A stretch of DNA of 58,164 nucleotides. Origin: Nitrososphaerota archaeon. GTDB lineage: Archaea; Thermoproteota; Nitrososphaeria; Nitrososphaerales; Nitrosopumilaceae. Below the pieces are notes generated by a model. The model made no database searches. It was given only the letters and a program-made list of their open reading frames with translations, and was not told where the DNA came from. The stretch covers positions 1 through 58,164 of the forward strand of contig JAJPKL010000010.1 of the NCBI GenBank assembly GCA_021323705.1. The letters run 5' to 3'. A program made the translations under genes and the position numbers. Positions 35,619 to 44,972 of the stretch are shown piece by piece; within the stretch, counting starts at the first letter, position 1; each line of letters starts with the position of its first letter.

Positions 35619-36059
35619 ATGAAGGATCAGGAAGTCCTGTTTGTTGGAACTGCAGAAGCAGAGCATGTTGAGATGTACCTAAAAGCTATTTGGCACATAA
35701 AGGAGGGAGGAGATCCTGTAAAGATAAGCACCATAGCAAAGATGCTAAACGTTAGACAGCCAAGCGTGGTGCAGATGTTGAAAAAGTTGAACGACACGAA
35801 ACTTGTAAACTATACCAAAGGCGGTGTATCTCTGACCAAAAACGGAGAGCAGATTGGTTCCAACATGATGCGAAATAGCAGATTGCTTGAGGTTTTGATG
35901 GACAGTGCCCTTAAGGTGGACATTGACGAAGAAATGGTTTGCGGTATTGAGCATCACATGAATGAACAGTTTACAGATGCACTCTGCACCATGTTAAAGC
36001 ATCCAAGAAAATGCCCTCATGGACACGACATTCCGCGTGGAAAGTGCTGCAAAAACTAG
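35619..36059 (+). CDS. DtxR/MntR-family metal-dependent regulator
   Basis: A 146-residue repressor-type protein. The winged helix covers residues 12-75 (KISTIAKMLNVRQPSVVQML is recognition-helix territory), followed by the dimerisation/metal domain with EEMVCGIEHHMNEQFTDALC and HPRKCPHGHDIP. The Cys-Pro-His-Gly-x-x-Ile-Pro motif is typical of DtxR/MntR proteins sensing Fe or Mn. No SH3-like third domain is present. The extra C-terminal GKCCKN adds cysteines. It is probably in one operon with the TrmB gene and perhaps the next tiny Cys-rich gene. Confidence 0.9.
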   Translation: MKDQEVLFVGTAEAEHVEMYLKAIWHIKEGGDPVKISTIAKMLNVRQPSVVQMLKKLNDTKLVNYTKGGVSLTKNGEQIGSNMMRNSRLLEVLMDSALKVDIDEEMVCGIEHHMNEQFTDALCTMLKHPRKCPHGHDIPRGKCCKN

Positions 36060-36089
36060 TTTTATATCACGGATAATAGCTGAAAAAAC

Positions 36090-36245
36090 ATGGCATGTTT
36101 TTGTGGCTGTGAGACCTATGTAAAGGACTCTAATGGTTTCAAAGTCGGCTGTGTTAAATGCAGCCACGGTCCCCAAAATCACGAAGAGAGTTTCAAGATC
36201 AAACCAAATACAGAAGGAAGCCAAAAACGAGGCTCCCTAAGTTAG
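36090..36245 (+). CDS. Tiny Cys-rich protein, 51 residues
   Basis: ATG to TAG encodes MACFCGCETYVKDSNGFKV and GCVKCSHGPQNHEES, then a polar Lys/Ser tail. Five cysteines and nearby histidines (C3, C5, C7, C21, C24, H26) form a likely single zinc- or iron-binding site. It starts 30 bases after the DtxR-family gene, has good spacing from a TTTATATC box, and its stop abuts the stop of the YjbQ gene on the other strand. Codon structure and Cys pattern make it a likely real gene; function unknown, perhaps metal handling. Confidence 0.6.
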   Translation: MACFCGCETYVKDSNGFKVGCVKCSHGPQNHEESFKIKPNTEGSQKRGSLS

Positions 36246-36665
36246 TCATTCTCCTATAACTTTTACAAGTACACGTTTTGGTCTTCTACCATCGAACTCA
36301 CCGTAGAATATTTGCTCCCACGGTCCAAAGTCTAGCTGCCCATTTGTTATTGCAACTACAACTTCTCTTCCCATGATTTGTCTTTTGAGATGAGCGTCTG
36401 CATTGTCTTCTCCTGTATTGTTGTGTTCATATTGTGAAATTGGTTCGTGTGGAGCCAAATGTTCAAGCCATCTATCATAGTCTTTATGCAAACCGCTTTC
36501 GTTATCATTTATGAATACGCTGGCAGTTATATGCATGGCATTAACTAGACACAGTCCATCTTTGATCTTGCTCTTCTGTACTATTTTTCGCACTTCGGGA
36601 GTGATATTTACAAATCCCCGTCTTGATGGGACGTTGAATGTCAGATATTCAGTGAGCGATTTCAC
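36246..36665 (-). CDS. YjbQ/UPF0047 family protein
   Basis: The 139 residues match the UPF0047 (YjbQ) family over their full length: [24 protein letters not shown]-type N-terminus ([19 protein letters not shown]), [20 protein letters not shown] and [19 protein letters not shown]. Conserved His and Asp residues cluster in a trimer interface, and weak thiamine-phosphate synthase activity has been reported for bacterial members. The physiological role is unclear. Confidence 0.9.
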   Translation of the reverse strand: MKSLTEYLTFNVPSRRGFVNITPEVRKIVQKSKIKDGLCLVNAMHITASVFINDNESGLHKDYDRWLEHLAPHEPISQYEHNNTGEDNADAHLKRQIMGREVVVAITNGQLDFGPWEQIFYGEFDGRRPKRVLVKVIGE

Positions 36666-36836
36666 AATATGATAGAATTTCTTATTTCATAAAAATCAAG
36701 TGCAGGCTCAGAACTCAAGATCCTTCTCATCAAATCAAAGGGATTTGGTCATCAACGCCTGCATCAAGTAATTTTTCTTGTTCCTAATTGAGTCTTTCAA
36801 GAAGCTTGATAAAAGGCGAATGCAACAACCAGATAA

Positions 36837-37259
36837 ATGGTAACAATAGATGCAGCCTGTTCACTTGAAAGTTTCAGGAAATTCATTATTCTAAGTACTT
36901 GTAATTCATTTATTCCTGAGAGTTACTTTGAGGATTATGAAGTATTCCCAGAACGCGAGACCTCCCCTGGCCTAATCTATGTTGAGGCTGCAGACAAGGT
37001 AACGCTCAAGAAAATCCGCGATATGACTTTTGTAAACGCAAAAGAGGTGCTTGGTATAATCTATTCATCAAAGAGCGGCAATACGAACCTAAAGTGGAGA
37101 CAGGTAAGACGCGCAATGGGAAAGGTAACTGGCGAAGCATCAACCAATACACTAGTAAACTTGACCGAGGCTGGCGTATTAACCCAAGAATGGGTTCAAA
37201 ACTATCTGAGGAAAAAAGCAGAAGAGAAGCAGGTTAATGCAGACGAACTAACAAACTAG
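36837..37259 (+). CDS. Hypothetical protein, 140 residues
   Basis: No family is recognised. It appears soluble, with an N-terminal alpha/beta part (AACSLESFRKFIILSTCNSF, SPGLIYVEAADKVTLKKIRD) and a C-terminal helical part (WRQVRRAMGKVTGEASTNTL, LTEAGVLTQEWVQNYLRKKA). The last part could be a small DNA-binding helical bundle. It precedes Pelota by 43 bases on the same strand, so a translation-related role is possible but unproven. Confidence 0.6.
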   Translation: MVTIDAACSLESFRKFIILSTCNSFIPESYFEDYEVFPERETSPGLIYVEAADKVTLKKIRDMTFVNAKEVLGIIYSSKSGNTNLKWRQVRRAMGKVTGEASTNTLVNLTEAGVLTQEWVQNYLRKKAEEKQVNADELTN

Positions 37260-37302
37260 ATTACTCTTCTTTTTTATTATTGTAAATTCCTATAGATGTA
37301 AG

Positions 37303-38355
37303 TTGATTACAAAAAAGATTGACGAAAATACAATAGCTCTCATACCTGAAGAATCAGATGACCTCTTTACATTACGCAGAGTCATACGAAAAGGAGATAG
37401 AATTGTAGGAGACACTACTAGAGTAATAAAACAAGATAAAGATTTTGCAAGACCTGACAGGGGGGAGAGAATCAAGATTCGAATCGCATTTGATATCGAA
37501 AAGATATCTATCGATGATGTTGTGGATAGATTAAAAATTCAGGGAATTATAGCAGAATCAGACAACGAGTCTGTAAGCAAGGGCTCGCATCATTCTATGA
37601 CTATGAAAATTGGAGAACCAGCTACTCTTATCAAAAGAAATTGGAATGATATTGAGAAAAAATTGCTTTTTGGAAGAAAAGACACCGGCAGTTTCTTGCT
37701 TGTTGCAATAGATACAAGCGATTGTGGAATAGGGAGGCTTACTGGGACTCATCTTAAACTAATGCCCAATCTGTATTCAGGTGCAAGTGGTAAAAGATAC
37801 AAATCAAAATTCAACATTGAAGACTTTTTCTCAGACGTCCAAAGTGCAATATCATCATCCATAAGAGAAAATGACGAGATCATAATATTTGGTCCCGGGG
37901 AGACAAAAAGGAGATTAGGTAATTTTCTTTCCGAGTTGCCATCTGTAAAAGAACACGGAATACGTGTAATTGACGGTATTGATTCAAGTGGAGAGGATGG
38001 GATATACACATTCATCAAATCTGATACTATGAGACAGGCATTGACCAAAAGCAAGATTGCCAAAGTGTCTGCTATATTAGATGAGATAATGCTAATGGTG
38101 AATAAAAAAATTAACAAGTTCAGTATGGGCTTTGAAGAAACTGTACGGGCAAGTGAAGCAGGGGCAGTGCAATCGCTGGTGTTTTCAGATAAGATTTTTG
38201 AGAATCAAGATGAGGACAAGGTTATCGCTTTCTTGAATCACGCTGAGGGCAAAGGGGCGGAAGTGTACGCTGTTGATTCAACTACAGATGTTGGACTCAG
38301 AGTCTCATCTCTTGGCGGAGTCGTTTCGCTTCTTAGATTTGCCCTTACTGGTTGA
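37303..38355 (+). CDS. pelA: Pelota, ribosome rescue factor (aPelota)
   Basis: A 350-residue archaeal Pelota (Dom34). The N-terminal Sm-like domain (DDLFTLRRVIRKGDRIVGDT, RIKIRIAFDIEKI) is followed by the central and C-terminal eRF1-like domains (VAIDTSDCGIGRL, IIIFGPGETKRRLGNFL, GMEETVRASEAGAVQSLV-type region). No GGQ motif is present, as expected for Pelota, which recognises stalled ribosomes together with an EF1A-like GTPase. The start is TTG. Its 3' end overlaps the convergent cutA gene by 51 bases. Confidence 0.93.
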   Translation: MITKKIDENTIALIPEESDDLFTLRRVIRKGDRIVGDTTRVIKQDKDFARPDRGERIKIRIAFDIEKISIDDVVDRLKIQGIIAESDNESVSKGSHHSMTMKIGEPATLIKRNWNDIEKKLLFGRKDTGSFLLVAIDTSDCGIGRLTGTHLKLMPNLYSGASGKRYKSKFNIEDFFSDVQSAISSSIRENDEIIIFGPGETKRRLGNFLSELPSVKEHGIRVIDGIDSSGEDGIYTFIKSDTMRQALTKSKIAKVSAILDEIMLMVNKKINKFSMGFEETVRASEAGAVQSLVFSDKIFENQDEDKVIAFLNHAEGKGAEVYAVDSTTDVGLRVSSLGGVVSLLRFALTG

Positions 38356-38652
38356 ATCCACAAGCCAATTCTGATATGCTGCATTTACAGAACTCATTTG
38401 TAGTTCTACAATTTCTGGAACTTGGTATGGATGAGTTTTTGCTATCTCTTCTTTGAGTTGTTTTTTTGCTTTTGTGGTAGTCTTGAAGAGGGCCAAAAAC
38501 TCTCCCGTATTTTCCACCTTTCCTTTCCATGTGTATACAGAATTGATTTTTGTGTAATTGACACATGCCGCTAGTCTCTTATTTACAACAGCGTCTGCAA
38601 TTTTAGCGATGGATTTTTTGTCAGGATATATCGAAACTATCACTATTCCCAT
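38305..38652 (-). CDS. cutA: CutA1 divalent-ion tolerance protein
   Basis: The 115 residues match the trimeric CutA1 fold: VIVSIYPDKKSIAKIADAVV, RLAACVNYTKINSVYTWKGK, and AKTHPYQVPEIVELQM, with the conserved Cys and His. Usual length is 100-115; a basic Lys/Ser tail is extra. The ATG chosen leaves out 13 residues that an upstream ATG would add and that do not look like the family. It converges with Pelota. CutA1 is implicated in metal tolerance, though its molecular role is debated. Confidence 0.92.
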   Translation of the reverse strand: MGIVIVSIYPDKKSIAKIADAVVNKRLAACVNYTKINSVYTWKGKVENTGEFLALFKTTTKAKKQLKEEIAKTHPYQVPEIVELQMSSVNAAYQNWLVDSTSKGKSKKRNDSAKR

Positions 38653-38696
38653 AGCAACTGATAAATTTGCCTGACTAAAAAGAATATTCAATTAAT

Positions 38697-39899
38697 TTGG
38701 CACTTGGATTTTTGCAGCAAAATTCTATTATTTACGTATTAATCGCATGGTTTATCATATTTGCAATTGCAAAAATATCAAAACTAGACAAGCGCGGTTT
38801 TGAGATCAAGCCGTACAGCCTGACCTACAAGAATCAAAATGTTCAGTTGCTTTTGACCAGACTTCTTGGCAGAACAGAGCGTGCGACAAGAATTTTTTCA
38901 AATACAAGCGTAGTCCTAGGATTTATAATGATGGGTGCCGGCTTTTGGTACCTAATTTCTAATCTATCCAACTTTTTTGTAAAGCCAGAATCGTTTGCAG
39001 AGATGACCGTCCTCATACCAGGAGTTACTATTCAATCAAGTGCAAATATCGCATATTTTCTTTTGGCAGTTCCAATCGTGCTTGTTATGCATGAAGGTGC
39101 GCACGGAATAGTTGCAACCCTTGAAAAGATAAAGATCAAGACAGGTGGGTTTGCAGTCTTTATTGCACTTTTTGCAGGCTTTGTTGAGCCAGACGAAGAA
39201 GAATTTGCCAAAGCCAAAAAAATATCCAGACTTAGAGTGATAGGAGCTGGGGCAACATCAAATGTCATATTCTCGTTCATAATTGCAGGCCTTCTTCTCT
39301 TCAACCCATCATTTGCTTTGATAATGCCAGACGGAATACGAAATATGTTGTATAGTGAGCCACTAGGTGTGCCAATCATTTCCGTAGAACCTGGTTCAGG
39401 CGCTGAAAAAGCAGGGTTGCAAAAAGATGATGTGATAACTGAGATCAACGGAGTTCACATATCCCTCCCGCAGGATTTTGCCAAAGTCAAGCTAAAGCCA
39501 GGAGAGACTGCAGCTGTAACAATTACAAGATCAGGTCAGACCCTGCAAATACCAGTGGTTACAACACCTTCAAAAGATGATCCACAGAAAGGAATGCTTG
39601 GAATCATGCGCGCTGCATTACCTTCCTACCAACCTATCGTACCCTACTACATACACTGGAGCCCGGAAGTTTTCATGTTCTTGTTGTGGCTATGGATGTT
39701 ATCATTTTTCATAGGTATATTCAACATGCTGCCTCTGCCTATACTAGATGGAGGAAAATTCGTTCATAGTATAATCGAAAAGAAAATGTCAGAGCGAGCT
39801 CTAAAAGGCACCATGCTAGGACTGTATGTCTTTACTTTTGTATTATTTGGACTAAACATAGCACTATCTGCAGTCAAGTCTGGTTTCATCACAATTTAA
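38697..39899 (+). CDS. Site-2 protease-like membrane metalloprotease with PDZ domain
   Basis: A 400-residue intramembrane protease. Zinc ligands are H132 and H136 with E133 (VMHEGAHGIVA), and the third ligand is in LPLPILDGGKFVHS near residue 345. A PDZ domain lies at about 225-295 (SVEPGSGAEKAGLQKDDVIT, VTITRSGQTLQIPV). At least five transmembrane helices flank the active site. Such enzymes release membrane-bound regulators or degrade membrane remnants. TTG is the apparent start. Confidence 0.9.
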   Translation: MALGFLQQNSIIYVLIAWFIIFAIAKISKLDKRGFEIKPYSLTYKNQNVQLLLTRLLGRTERATRIFSNTSVVLGFIMMGAGFWYLISNLSNFFVKPESFAEMTVLIPGVTIQSSANIAYFLLAVPIVLVMHEGAHGIVATLEKIKIKTGGFAVFIALFAGFVEPDEEEFAKAKKISRLRVIGAGATSNVIFSFIIAGLLLFNPSFALIMPDGIRNMLYSEPLGVPIISVEPGSGAEKAGLQKDDVITEINGVHISLPQDFAKVKLKPGETAAVTITRSGQTLQIPVVTTPSKDDPQKGMLGIMRAALPSYQPIVPYYIHWSPEVFMFLLWLWMLSFFIGIFNMLPLPILDGGKFVHSIIEKKMSERALKGTMLGLYVFTFVLFGLNIALSAVKSGFITI

Positions 39900-39947
39900 A
39901 CAACACTGTTAAAATAAGGCTAAATTAAGGAATGAAAAAACAGGTCC

Positions 39948-40856
39948 ATGAAGTGTAGCTATTGTGACAATGCAGTAGTTTATTCTAGGAAGTATGCTGG
40001 AGAAAATCTTTGTTCCAATTGCTTCTCAAAATCAATCATAAGAAAGACTGCAAAGACCATCTCAAAATACAAAATGATTCAGTCAGGAGATGTGGTAGGG
40101 GTTGCAGTTTCGGGTGGAAAAGATTCTCTGTCCCTCTTATATGTTTTAAAACAAATTTCATTGAATCACAATTTTACGCTTCAAGCAATTACAATAGATG
40201 AAGGAATTCCAGGATACAGGGATGAAGCACTAGAACTAGTACGCACTTTTTGTAGCAAGATAGGAATAAAGCACAATGTTTATTCATACAAAAAACTTTT
40301 TGGTACAACTTTGGAACAGTCACTTGAGCTACGACAAGGAGAAAAAATTTCCTCTTGTTCCATATGCGGCATATTAAGAAGACGGGCCATTGATTTTGGT
40401 GCAAAGGAATTAGGAGTAGATACGGTGGCAACAGGCCATAACCTAGATGATTTCATTCAGACGTTTATCATCAACCTTCTCTCAGGTGATACAAATAAGA
40501 TAGGATGGATGGATCCAGAGCCAACTGATAGAAAAGCAAGAAGAATCAAGCCATTTTGCGAAATTTATGAAAATGAGATTGTCTTTTATGCTTTTACAAA
40601 TGAGATTCCATTTCAATCGGAAGAATGCCCTCACATGAATGAAGGGATAAGAACCGAGATACGAAATTTTCTCAACTTGTTGGAAAAAAATCATATTGGT
40701 ATCAAGAACAACATGTACAAATCAATTTTGAAGGTTTCTTCCAAGACAAGAGATGAATCAGGCAAAAAGTGGAGGACTTGCTCAAGTTGTGGCTCAGAGT
40801 GTACAGGCAATAGGTGTGCTGTATGCAATACGTTATTAAATTTAGGATTGGGCTGA
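39948..40856 (+). CDS. tRNA thiolation ATP-dependent enzyme (TtuA/NcsA family)
   Basis: The 302 residues contain an N-terminal zinc finger (C3, C6, C22, C25), the PP-loop VAVSGGKDSLSLLY (residues 52-65), candidate cluster cysteines C137 and C140 (SSCSICGILRRRA) with a third in EECPHMNEG, and a C-terminal zinc finger (CSSCGSECTGNRCAVC). This is the layout of TtuA/Ncs6-type enzymes that thiolate tRNA uridines, at position 34 or 54, using a ubiquitin-like sulfur carrier. Which position cannot be told apart safely here. Confidence 0.9.
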   Translation: MKCSYCDNAVVYSRKYAGENLCSNCFSKSIIRKTAKTISKYKMIQSGDVVGVAVSGGKDSLSLLYVLKQISLNHNFTLQAITIDEGIPGYRDEALELVRTFCSKIGIKHNVYSYKKLFGTTLEQSLELRQGEKISSCSICGILRRRAIDFGAKELGVDTVATGHNLDDFIQTFIINLLSGDTNKIGWMDPEPTDRKARRIKPFCEIYENEIVFYAFTNEIPFQSEECPHMNEGIRTEIRNFLNLLEKNHIGIKNNMYKSILKVSSKTRDESGKKWRTCSSCGSECTGNRCAVCNTLLNLGLG

Positions 40857-40894
40857 CCCTAATGCACATAAGGATCTTATCATAACGGTATAAT

Positions 40895-41211
40895 GGTAGC
40901 AGGGAAGATCGGGGCGCTAGCCGTGCCCTGTCTCTGAAACCGGCTATATGCAGAGATCGGTAACTGCTGGGTAAATCTCTAGATGGATGATACTCGCTTG
41001 ACTTGCGGAAATGAAATCACGCCGAAGCGGGTGGATGCAGGACCGAGACTGTCCGAAGGGATGGTTCTCAAGTTCTAACTGCCGAAAGGGATGAGGTCCG
41101 GGAGGGAGCAATCCTAAGGTAGAGCATCCACGCTGCGTCGTCTACGTGGCGGATCTTGCAGGACTTGGGATGAGGTCATCTGCCTAGACTGGAACCAGCA
41201 GAGCTGCTACC
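40895..41211 (+). ncRNA. Signal recognition particle 7S RNA
   Basis: The ends pair: GGTAGCAG at the 5' side with CTGCTACC at the 3' side, the terminal helix 1 of archaeal SRP RNA. The Alu-domain signature CTGAAACCGGCTATATGC follows. The S-domain helix 8 signature is GAGGTCCGGGAGGGAGCA, with a GGGA tetraloop, close to the universal GGTCCGGAAGGAAGCA. Length about 317 fits the archaeal size. It binds SRP19 and SRP54 and targets secretory proteins. The exact ends are set from helix 1 and may extend a few bases. Confidence 0.85.
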
Positions 41212-41231
41212 TCTAAATATTGCGTGACAAA

Positions 41232-41570
41232 ATGAAATGCGTGGATAGTTTAATTTCTGGCCATAAAAGAACGTACGATGATTTCAAGAAACAATTGTCA
41301 CCTCAGGTAAGGTAGTTGTTTGATGATATACGAAGATATTGCTTCTCACTTGGCAGCAACATCTTAGAAGATGTACGCATGCACAGGATAGTATTTTGCA
41401 AATCCATGACATTTAGGTACTTTGCAGATATCGAGCCCCAACGGGAATCAGTAATTGCAAAAATAAGAAGGGATAGGAAGGAACCGATGAAAGAGATTGA
41501 GATAAAACCAGAACAAAGTCTTGCCGAGCTCAAAAGTCTTCTCTTGGACGCTTACTCAAACATACGCTAG
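41232..41570 (+). pseudogene. Small DUF5655-like protein gene interrupted by in-frame TAG
   Basis: From ATG the frame reads 27 codons (including GHKRTYDDFKKQLSPQVR), meets TAG at 41313-41315, then continues with LFDDIRRYCFSLGSNILED, RMHRIVFCKSMTFRYFADIE and a C-terminal helix, to a TAG stop at 41568. The two halves read as one compact alpha/beta domain, with the stop at a helix position where Glu or Lys would fit. This resembles DUF5655-type domains. Alternatively translation starts at the TTG right after the stop, giving an 84-residue protein. Its 3' end overlaps the convergent acylphosphatase by four bases. Confidence 0.55.
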
Positions 41571-41845
41571 AGAAGAATCTCAAAGTCATTCAGACTTTCA
41601 GAATTATTTTCATCTACTACCTTCAATTCTTCTACTACTGCCCCGGGTGGACCAAAAGCACTCCAGTCTATTACAGCATCAACGTTAGATTCTTCGCCTT
41701 CCAAGATGGCTTCAACTCTTTTGTCTGGAAGATTTCGAACCCATCCTAGTACATTATTTTTCTCTGCAGTTTCCTTCATCCCCTGTCGAAAGTAAACTCC
41801 TTGAACCTTTCCGCTTACATAGAGATGAACTCTTTTTCTTGCCAC
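41567..41845 (-). CDS. acyP: Acylphosphatase
   Basis: The 92 residues match the family along their length. The catalytic Arg20 lies in SGKVQGVYFRQGM and Asn38 in GWVRNLPDKRVEAILEG. It hydrolyses acyl phosphates such as carbamoyl or 1,3-bisphosphoglycerate. Ribosomal protein L2 is encoded 40 bases upstream on the same strand. Confidence 0.93.
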   Translation of the reverse strand: MARKRVHLYVSGKVQGVYFRQGMKETAEKNNVLGWVRNLPDKRVEAILEGEESNVDAVIDWSAFGPPGAVVEELKVVDENNSESLNDFEILL

Positions 41846-41885
41846 AGATTTAGTTTTGTTTCAACTATTAATTAGCTTTAAGAAA

Positions 41886-42617
41886 CTAGTCTCTTTCTTT
41901 TACTCTAGCTCTTCCAGTCTTTCTTGCAGCTATGCTACCAACTTTGCGTCCAGGAGGTGCGTTTCTTGAAACAGTAGAGCTCCTACCAACGTGTTGGTGT
42001 CTACCACCACCATGTGGGTGTACATAGACAGCTTGTGCAACACCTCTTACTATCGGATACTTGTGACCCTTTGATCTCATTCTTCGCCAAGCCACTCCTG
42101 CTCTCATAAAAGGTCTGTCGCCTGCGCCGCCACCAGCGAGGACTCCTATCATGGCTCTGTTCTGAGGATGTAGCGTGGTAAACTTGCCTGACGGTAGTTT
42201 TATTGTTACACCCTCATTGCCGTGAGAAAAGACCGTTGCATATGCTCCAGCAGATTTTACTAGAGAACCTCCATCCCCAAAGTGTCGCTCTACATTACAC
42301 ACCAAAGTGCCGTCTGGAATGTTTTGTATGCTGATTACATTTCCGGAAGAAATTTCTGACTTTAATCCAAATTGAAATTTTGAGCCTATCTTAGTACCTA
42401 AAACAGATGGAACAAGAGACAATCGACCATTCTCAAATCTAACTCTGGCAAGAGGAGCATCTCGACCTGTCTCATGGACTAGATCAACTACCTCAGCCTC
42501 ATGTTGTTCTGAGAGAGCAAACCTTGGATATTTTGCTGGAGCCAACTTTCCAGTAGATGCTGCACGAAATTGCATCCCGCCTCTACCCCGTCTTCTCACT
42601 AGTGGTCTTTTACCCAA
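41886..42617 (-). CDS. rpl2: 50S ribosomal protein L2 (uL2)
   Basis: The 243 residues are the archaeal/eukaryotic L8e form: MGKRPLVRRRGRGG start, GNVISIQNIPDGTLVCNVER, MIGVLAGGGAGDRPFMRAG and the peptidyl-transferase-proximal HPHGGGRHQHVGRSSTVSRN with the conserved histidine. The C-terminus is the usual Arg/Lys-rich tail. It stands apart from the S10-type operon here, being divergent from CDC48, with only the acylphosphatase gene behind it. Confidence 0.97.
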   Translation of the reverse strand: MGKRPLVRRRGRGGMQFRAASTGKLAPAKYPRFALSEQHEAEVVDLVHETGRDAPLARVRFENGRLSLVPSVLGTKIGSKFQFGLKSEISSGNVISIQNIPDGTLVCNVERHFGDGGSLVKSAGAYATVFSHGNEGVTIKLPSGKFTTLHPQNRAMIGVLAGGGAGDRPFMRAGVAWRRMRSKGHKYPIVRGVAQAVYVHPHGGGRHQHVGRSSTVSRNAPPGRKVGSIAARKTGRARVKERD

Positions 42618-42689
42618 AGCATCGAATGTGCCCTTTCTTGTAAATTTTAATCTTCTGATCTATTTGTCCTAGATCAAAGACAACAAAGG

Positions 42690-42697
42690 TATAAAAA
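42690..42697 (+). promoter_or_regulatory. TATA box of CDC48 gene
   Basis: TATAAAAA is centred about 26 bases before the ATG, consistent with a leaderless transcript. Confidence 0.5.
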
Positions 42698-42719
42698 TTA
42701 GTTTGAGGGTGTTTAAACT

Positions 42720-44921
42720 ATGAGCCAGAACACGCTTTCCCTTAAGGTACTTGAGGCATATACACGTGATGTGGGAAGGGGTGTAGCTCGTATTGATTAT
42801 GACTCTATGGATTCGCTTGGCGCATCCACTGGAGATGTTATTGAGATAAAGGGCAAGAGAAGAACAGTAGCGAAATGTCTTCCGCTCTATCCATCCGATG
42901 AGGGCAAGGGAATAATCAGAGTGGATGGACTTGTAAGGAATAACGCAGGTATTGCAATTGGTGATACGGTTGCAGTACGCAAGATAAAAGCGGTTGCTGC
43001 CGAAAAGGTGGTAGTTGCACCGCTTGAAGCAATACCACCAATTGATGAGAGATATTTGGCAGATGCTTTAGAGAGCGTTCCTCTGATAAAGGGAGACAAT
43101 GTCATGGTACCATATTTTGGTGGAAGGCTCACTTTTCAAGTAATAGGTGTAACACCAGCAGCCGATGCAGTGCTTGTGACCCAAAAGACCGTATTTCATA
43201 TTGCTGAAAAGGGAGAGACCTTACGCGGTGTTCCGCAGGTAACCTATGAAGATATTGGAGGACTCACCGACGAGATCAAAAAAGTCCGTGAAATGATAGA
43301 ACTCCCGCTAAGACATCCAGAAATATTTGAAAAATTAGGTATCGAAGCTCCAAAAGGCGTGCTCTTGTATGGACCTCCAGGAACTGGAAAGACGCTACTT
43401 GCAAAAGCTGTTGCAAATGAAAGTAATGCTCACTTTATCAGCATCTCAGGCCCGGAAATAATGAGCAAGTTCTACGGTGAAAGCGAAGCTAGACTAAGAG
43501 AGATTTTCAAAGAAGCAAAGGAAAAATCACCATCAATAATATTCATTGATGAAATTGATTCAATAGCACCAAAAAGAGAAGAAGTGACAGGAGAGGTAGA
43601 AAGAAGAGTAGTGTCACAATTGTTATCTCTTATGGATGGATTGGAAGCGAGAGGTAAGGTCATAGTAATTTCTGCCACAAACAGACCCAACGCAATAGAT
43701 CCTGCGCTTAGAAGACCTGGCAGGTTTGATAGAGAAATTGAGATAAAGGTACCAGACAAGAAAGGCAGGAAAGACATTCTCATGATTCACACAAGAAACA
43801 TGCCTCTCAGCGATGACGTAAACTTGGATAAGATTGCCGCAATAAGCCATGGTTATGTTGGTGCAGACCTGGAATACTTGTGTAAGGAAGCTGCAATGAA
43901 ATGTTTGCGAAGACTATTGCCAGAACTCAACTTGGAAGATGAAAAGCTCCCTCCAGAAACCCTCGACAAGTTGGTTGTAAACGATGAAGATTATCAGAAC
44001 GCCCTCAAGGAGGTAACACCTTCTGGAATGCGTGAAGTCTTTATTGAAAATCCAGATGTAAGCTGGGAAGAAGTAGGAGGGCTAGAGACGGTCAAGCGTG
44101 AACTGCAAGAGGCAGTCGAATGGCCAATGAAATATCCAATGCTATATTCAAAACTCGGTCACAGAATGCCAAGAGGAATATTGTTACACGGACCAAGCGG
44201 AACTGGAAAGACGCTACTTGCAAAAGCTGTCGCTACTGAAAGTGAGGCCAACTTCATATCAGTAAGAGGTCCTGAATTGTTATCAAAATGGGTAGGAGAA
44301 TCAGAACGCGGAATAAGGGAGATATTTAGAAGAGCAAGGCAGGCATCACCCTGTGTAATATTTTTTGACGAAATTGATTCGATAGCACCAGTCAGAGGAG
44401 TGGGAGGAGAAACAGCAGTAACAGAGAGGGTTGTAAGTCAGCTATTAACAGAACTTGATGGAATAGAGAGCCTACGCGGAGTAGTGGTCTTGGCTGCCAC
44501 AAACAGAGCAGACATGATTGATACAGCACTACTAAGACCAGGCAGATTTGACAAGATAATTTTGGTACCTCTACCTGACAAAGAAGGAAGAAAGAAGATA
44601 TTGGAAATTAATGCAAAGGATATCCCAGTTGTAAGGGAAGCTACCATAGACGGAGTAAAGAACCCAGACTATGTAGATCTAGACAAGATTGCAGAATCAA
44701 GCGATGGAATGAGCGGAGCAGATGTAGCATCCATTGCAAATACAGCCGTCTCACTTGTCATACATGAATTTCTTGCCAAATATCCAGACCAGAAAGAAGC
44801 AGAAAAGCAGGCAGCAGATGCCAAAGTAACCATGAGACACTTTGAGGAAGCTGTTCGAAAGGTAAAAACCCAAAAAGAACTAAAGATAGGCGAGAAGGTA
44901 GCTGTGCCCTACTACAGATAA
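42720..44921 (+). CDS. CDC48/VAT-type AAA+ ATPase
   Basis: A 733-residue p97-type unfoldase. The N domain (1-185) is a double-psi barrel ([20 protein letters not shown]). D1 has Walker A GPPGTGKT near 218 and Walker [14 protein letters not shown]2 has GPSGTGKT near 490, with the usual Pro replaced by Ser, and Walker [13 protein letters not shown]. Both second regions of homology ([20 protein letters not shown] type) are intact. It extracts and unfolds proteins for degradation. It is transcribed alone, divergent from rpl2. CDC48 paralogs occur in thaumarchaea alongside CdvABC. Confidence 0.95.
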   Translation: MSQNTLSLKVLEAYTRDVGRGVARIDYDSMDSLGASTGDVIEIKGKRRTVAKCLPLYPSDEGKGIIRVDGLVRNNAGIAIGDTVAVRKIKAVAAEKVVVAPLEAIPPIDERYLADALESVPLIKGDNVMVPYFGGRLTFQVIGVTPAADAVLVTQKTVFHIAEKGETLRGVPQVTYEDIGGLTDEIKKVREMIELPLRHPEIFEKLGIEAPKGVLLYGPPGTGKTLLAKAVANESNAHFISISGPEIMSKFYGESEARLREIFKEAKEKSPSIIFIDEIDSIAPKREEVTGEVERRVVSQLLSLMDGLEARGKVIVISATNRPNAIDPALRRPGRFDREIEIKVPDKKGRKDILMIHTRNMPLSDDVNLDKIAAISHGYVGADLEYLCKEAAMKCLRRLLPELNLEDEKLPPETLDKLVVNDEDYQNALKEVTPSGMREVFIENPDVSWEEVGGLETVKRELQEAVEWPMKYPMLYSKLGHRMPRGILLHGPSGTGKTLLAKAVATESEANFISVRGPELLSKWVGESERGIREIFRRARQASPCVIFFDEIDSIAPVRGVGGETAVTERVVSQLLTELDGIESLRGVVVLAATNRADMIDTALLRPGRFDKIILVPLPDKEGRKKILEINAKDIPVVREATIDGVKNPDYVDLDKIAESSDGMSGADVASIANTAVSLVIHEFLAKYPDQKEAEKQAADAKVTMRHFEEAVRKVKTQKELKIGEKVAVPYYR

Positions 44922-44972
44922 TTATAAGCTATAAAAATCCTTATTAAAAATAACTGTTTCAATGAGGCTATA

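Noticed and set aside
40860-41230. RNase P RNA as an alternative for the structured RNA
   Set aside because: The conserved GAGGAAAGUC and AGA-N3-AUG type motifs are absent, while the Alu- and S-domain signatures of SRP RNA are present.
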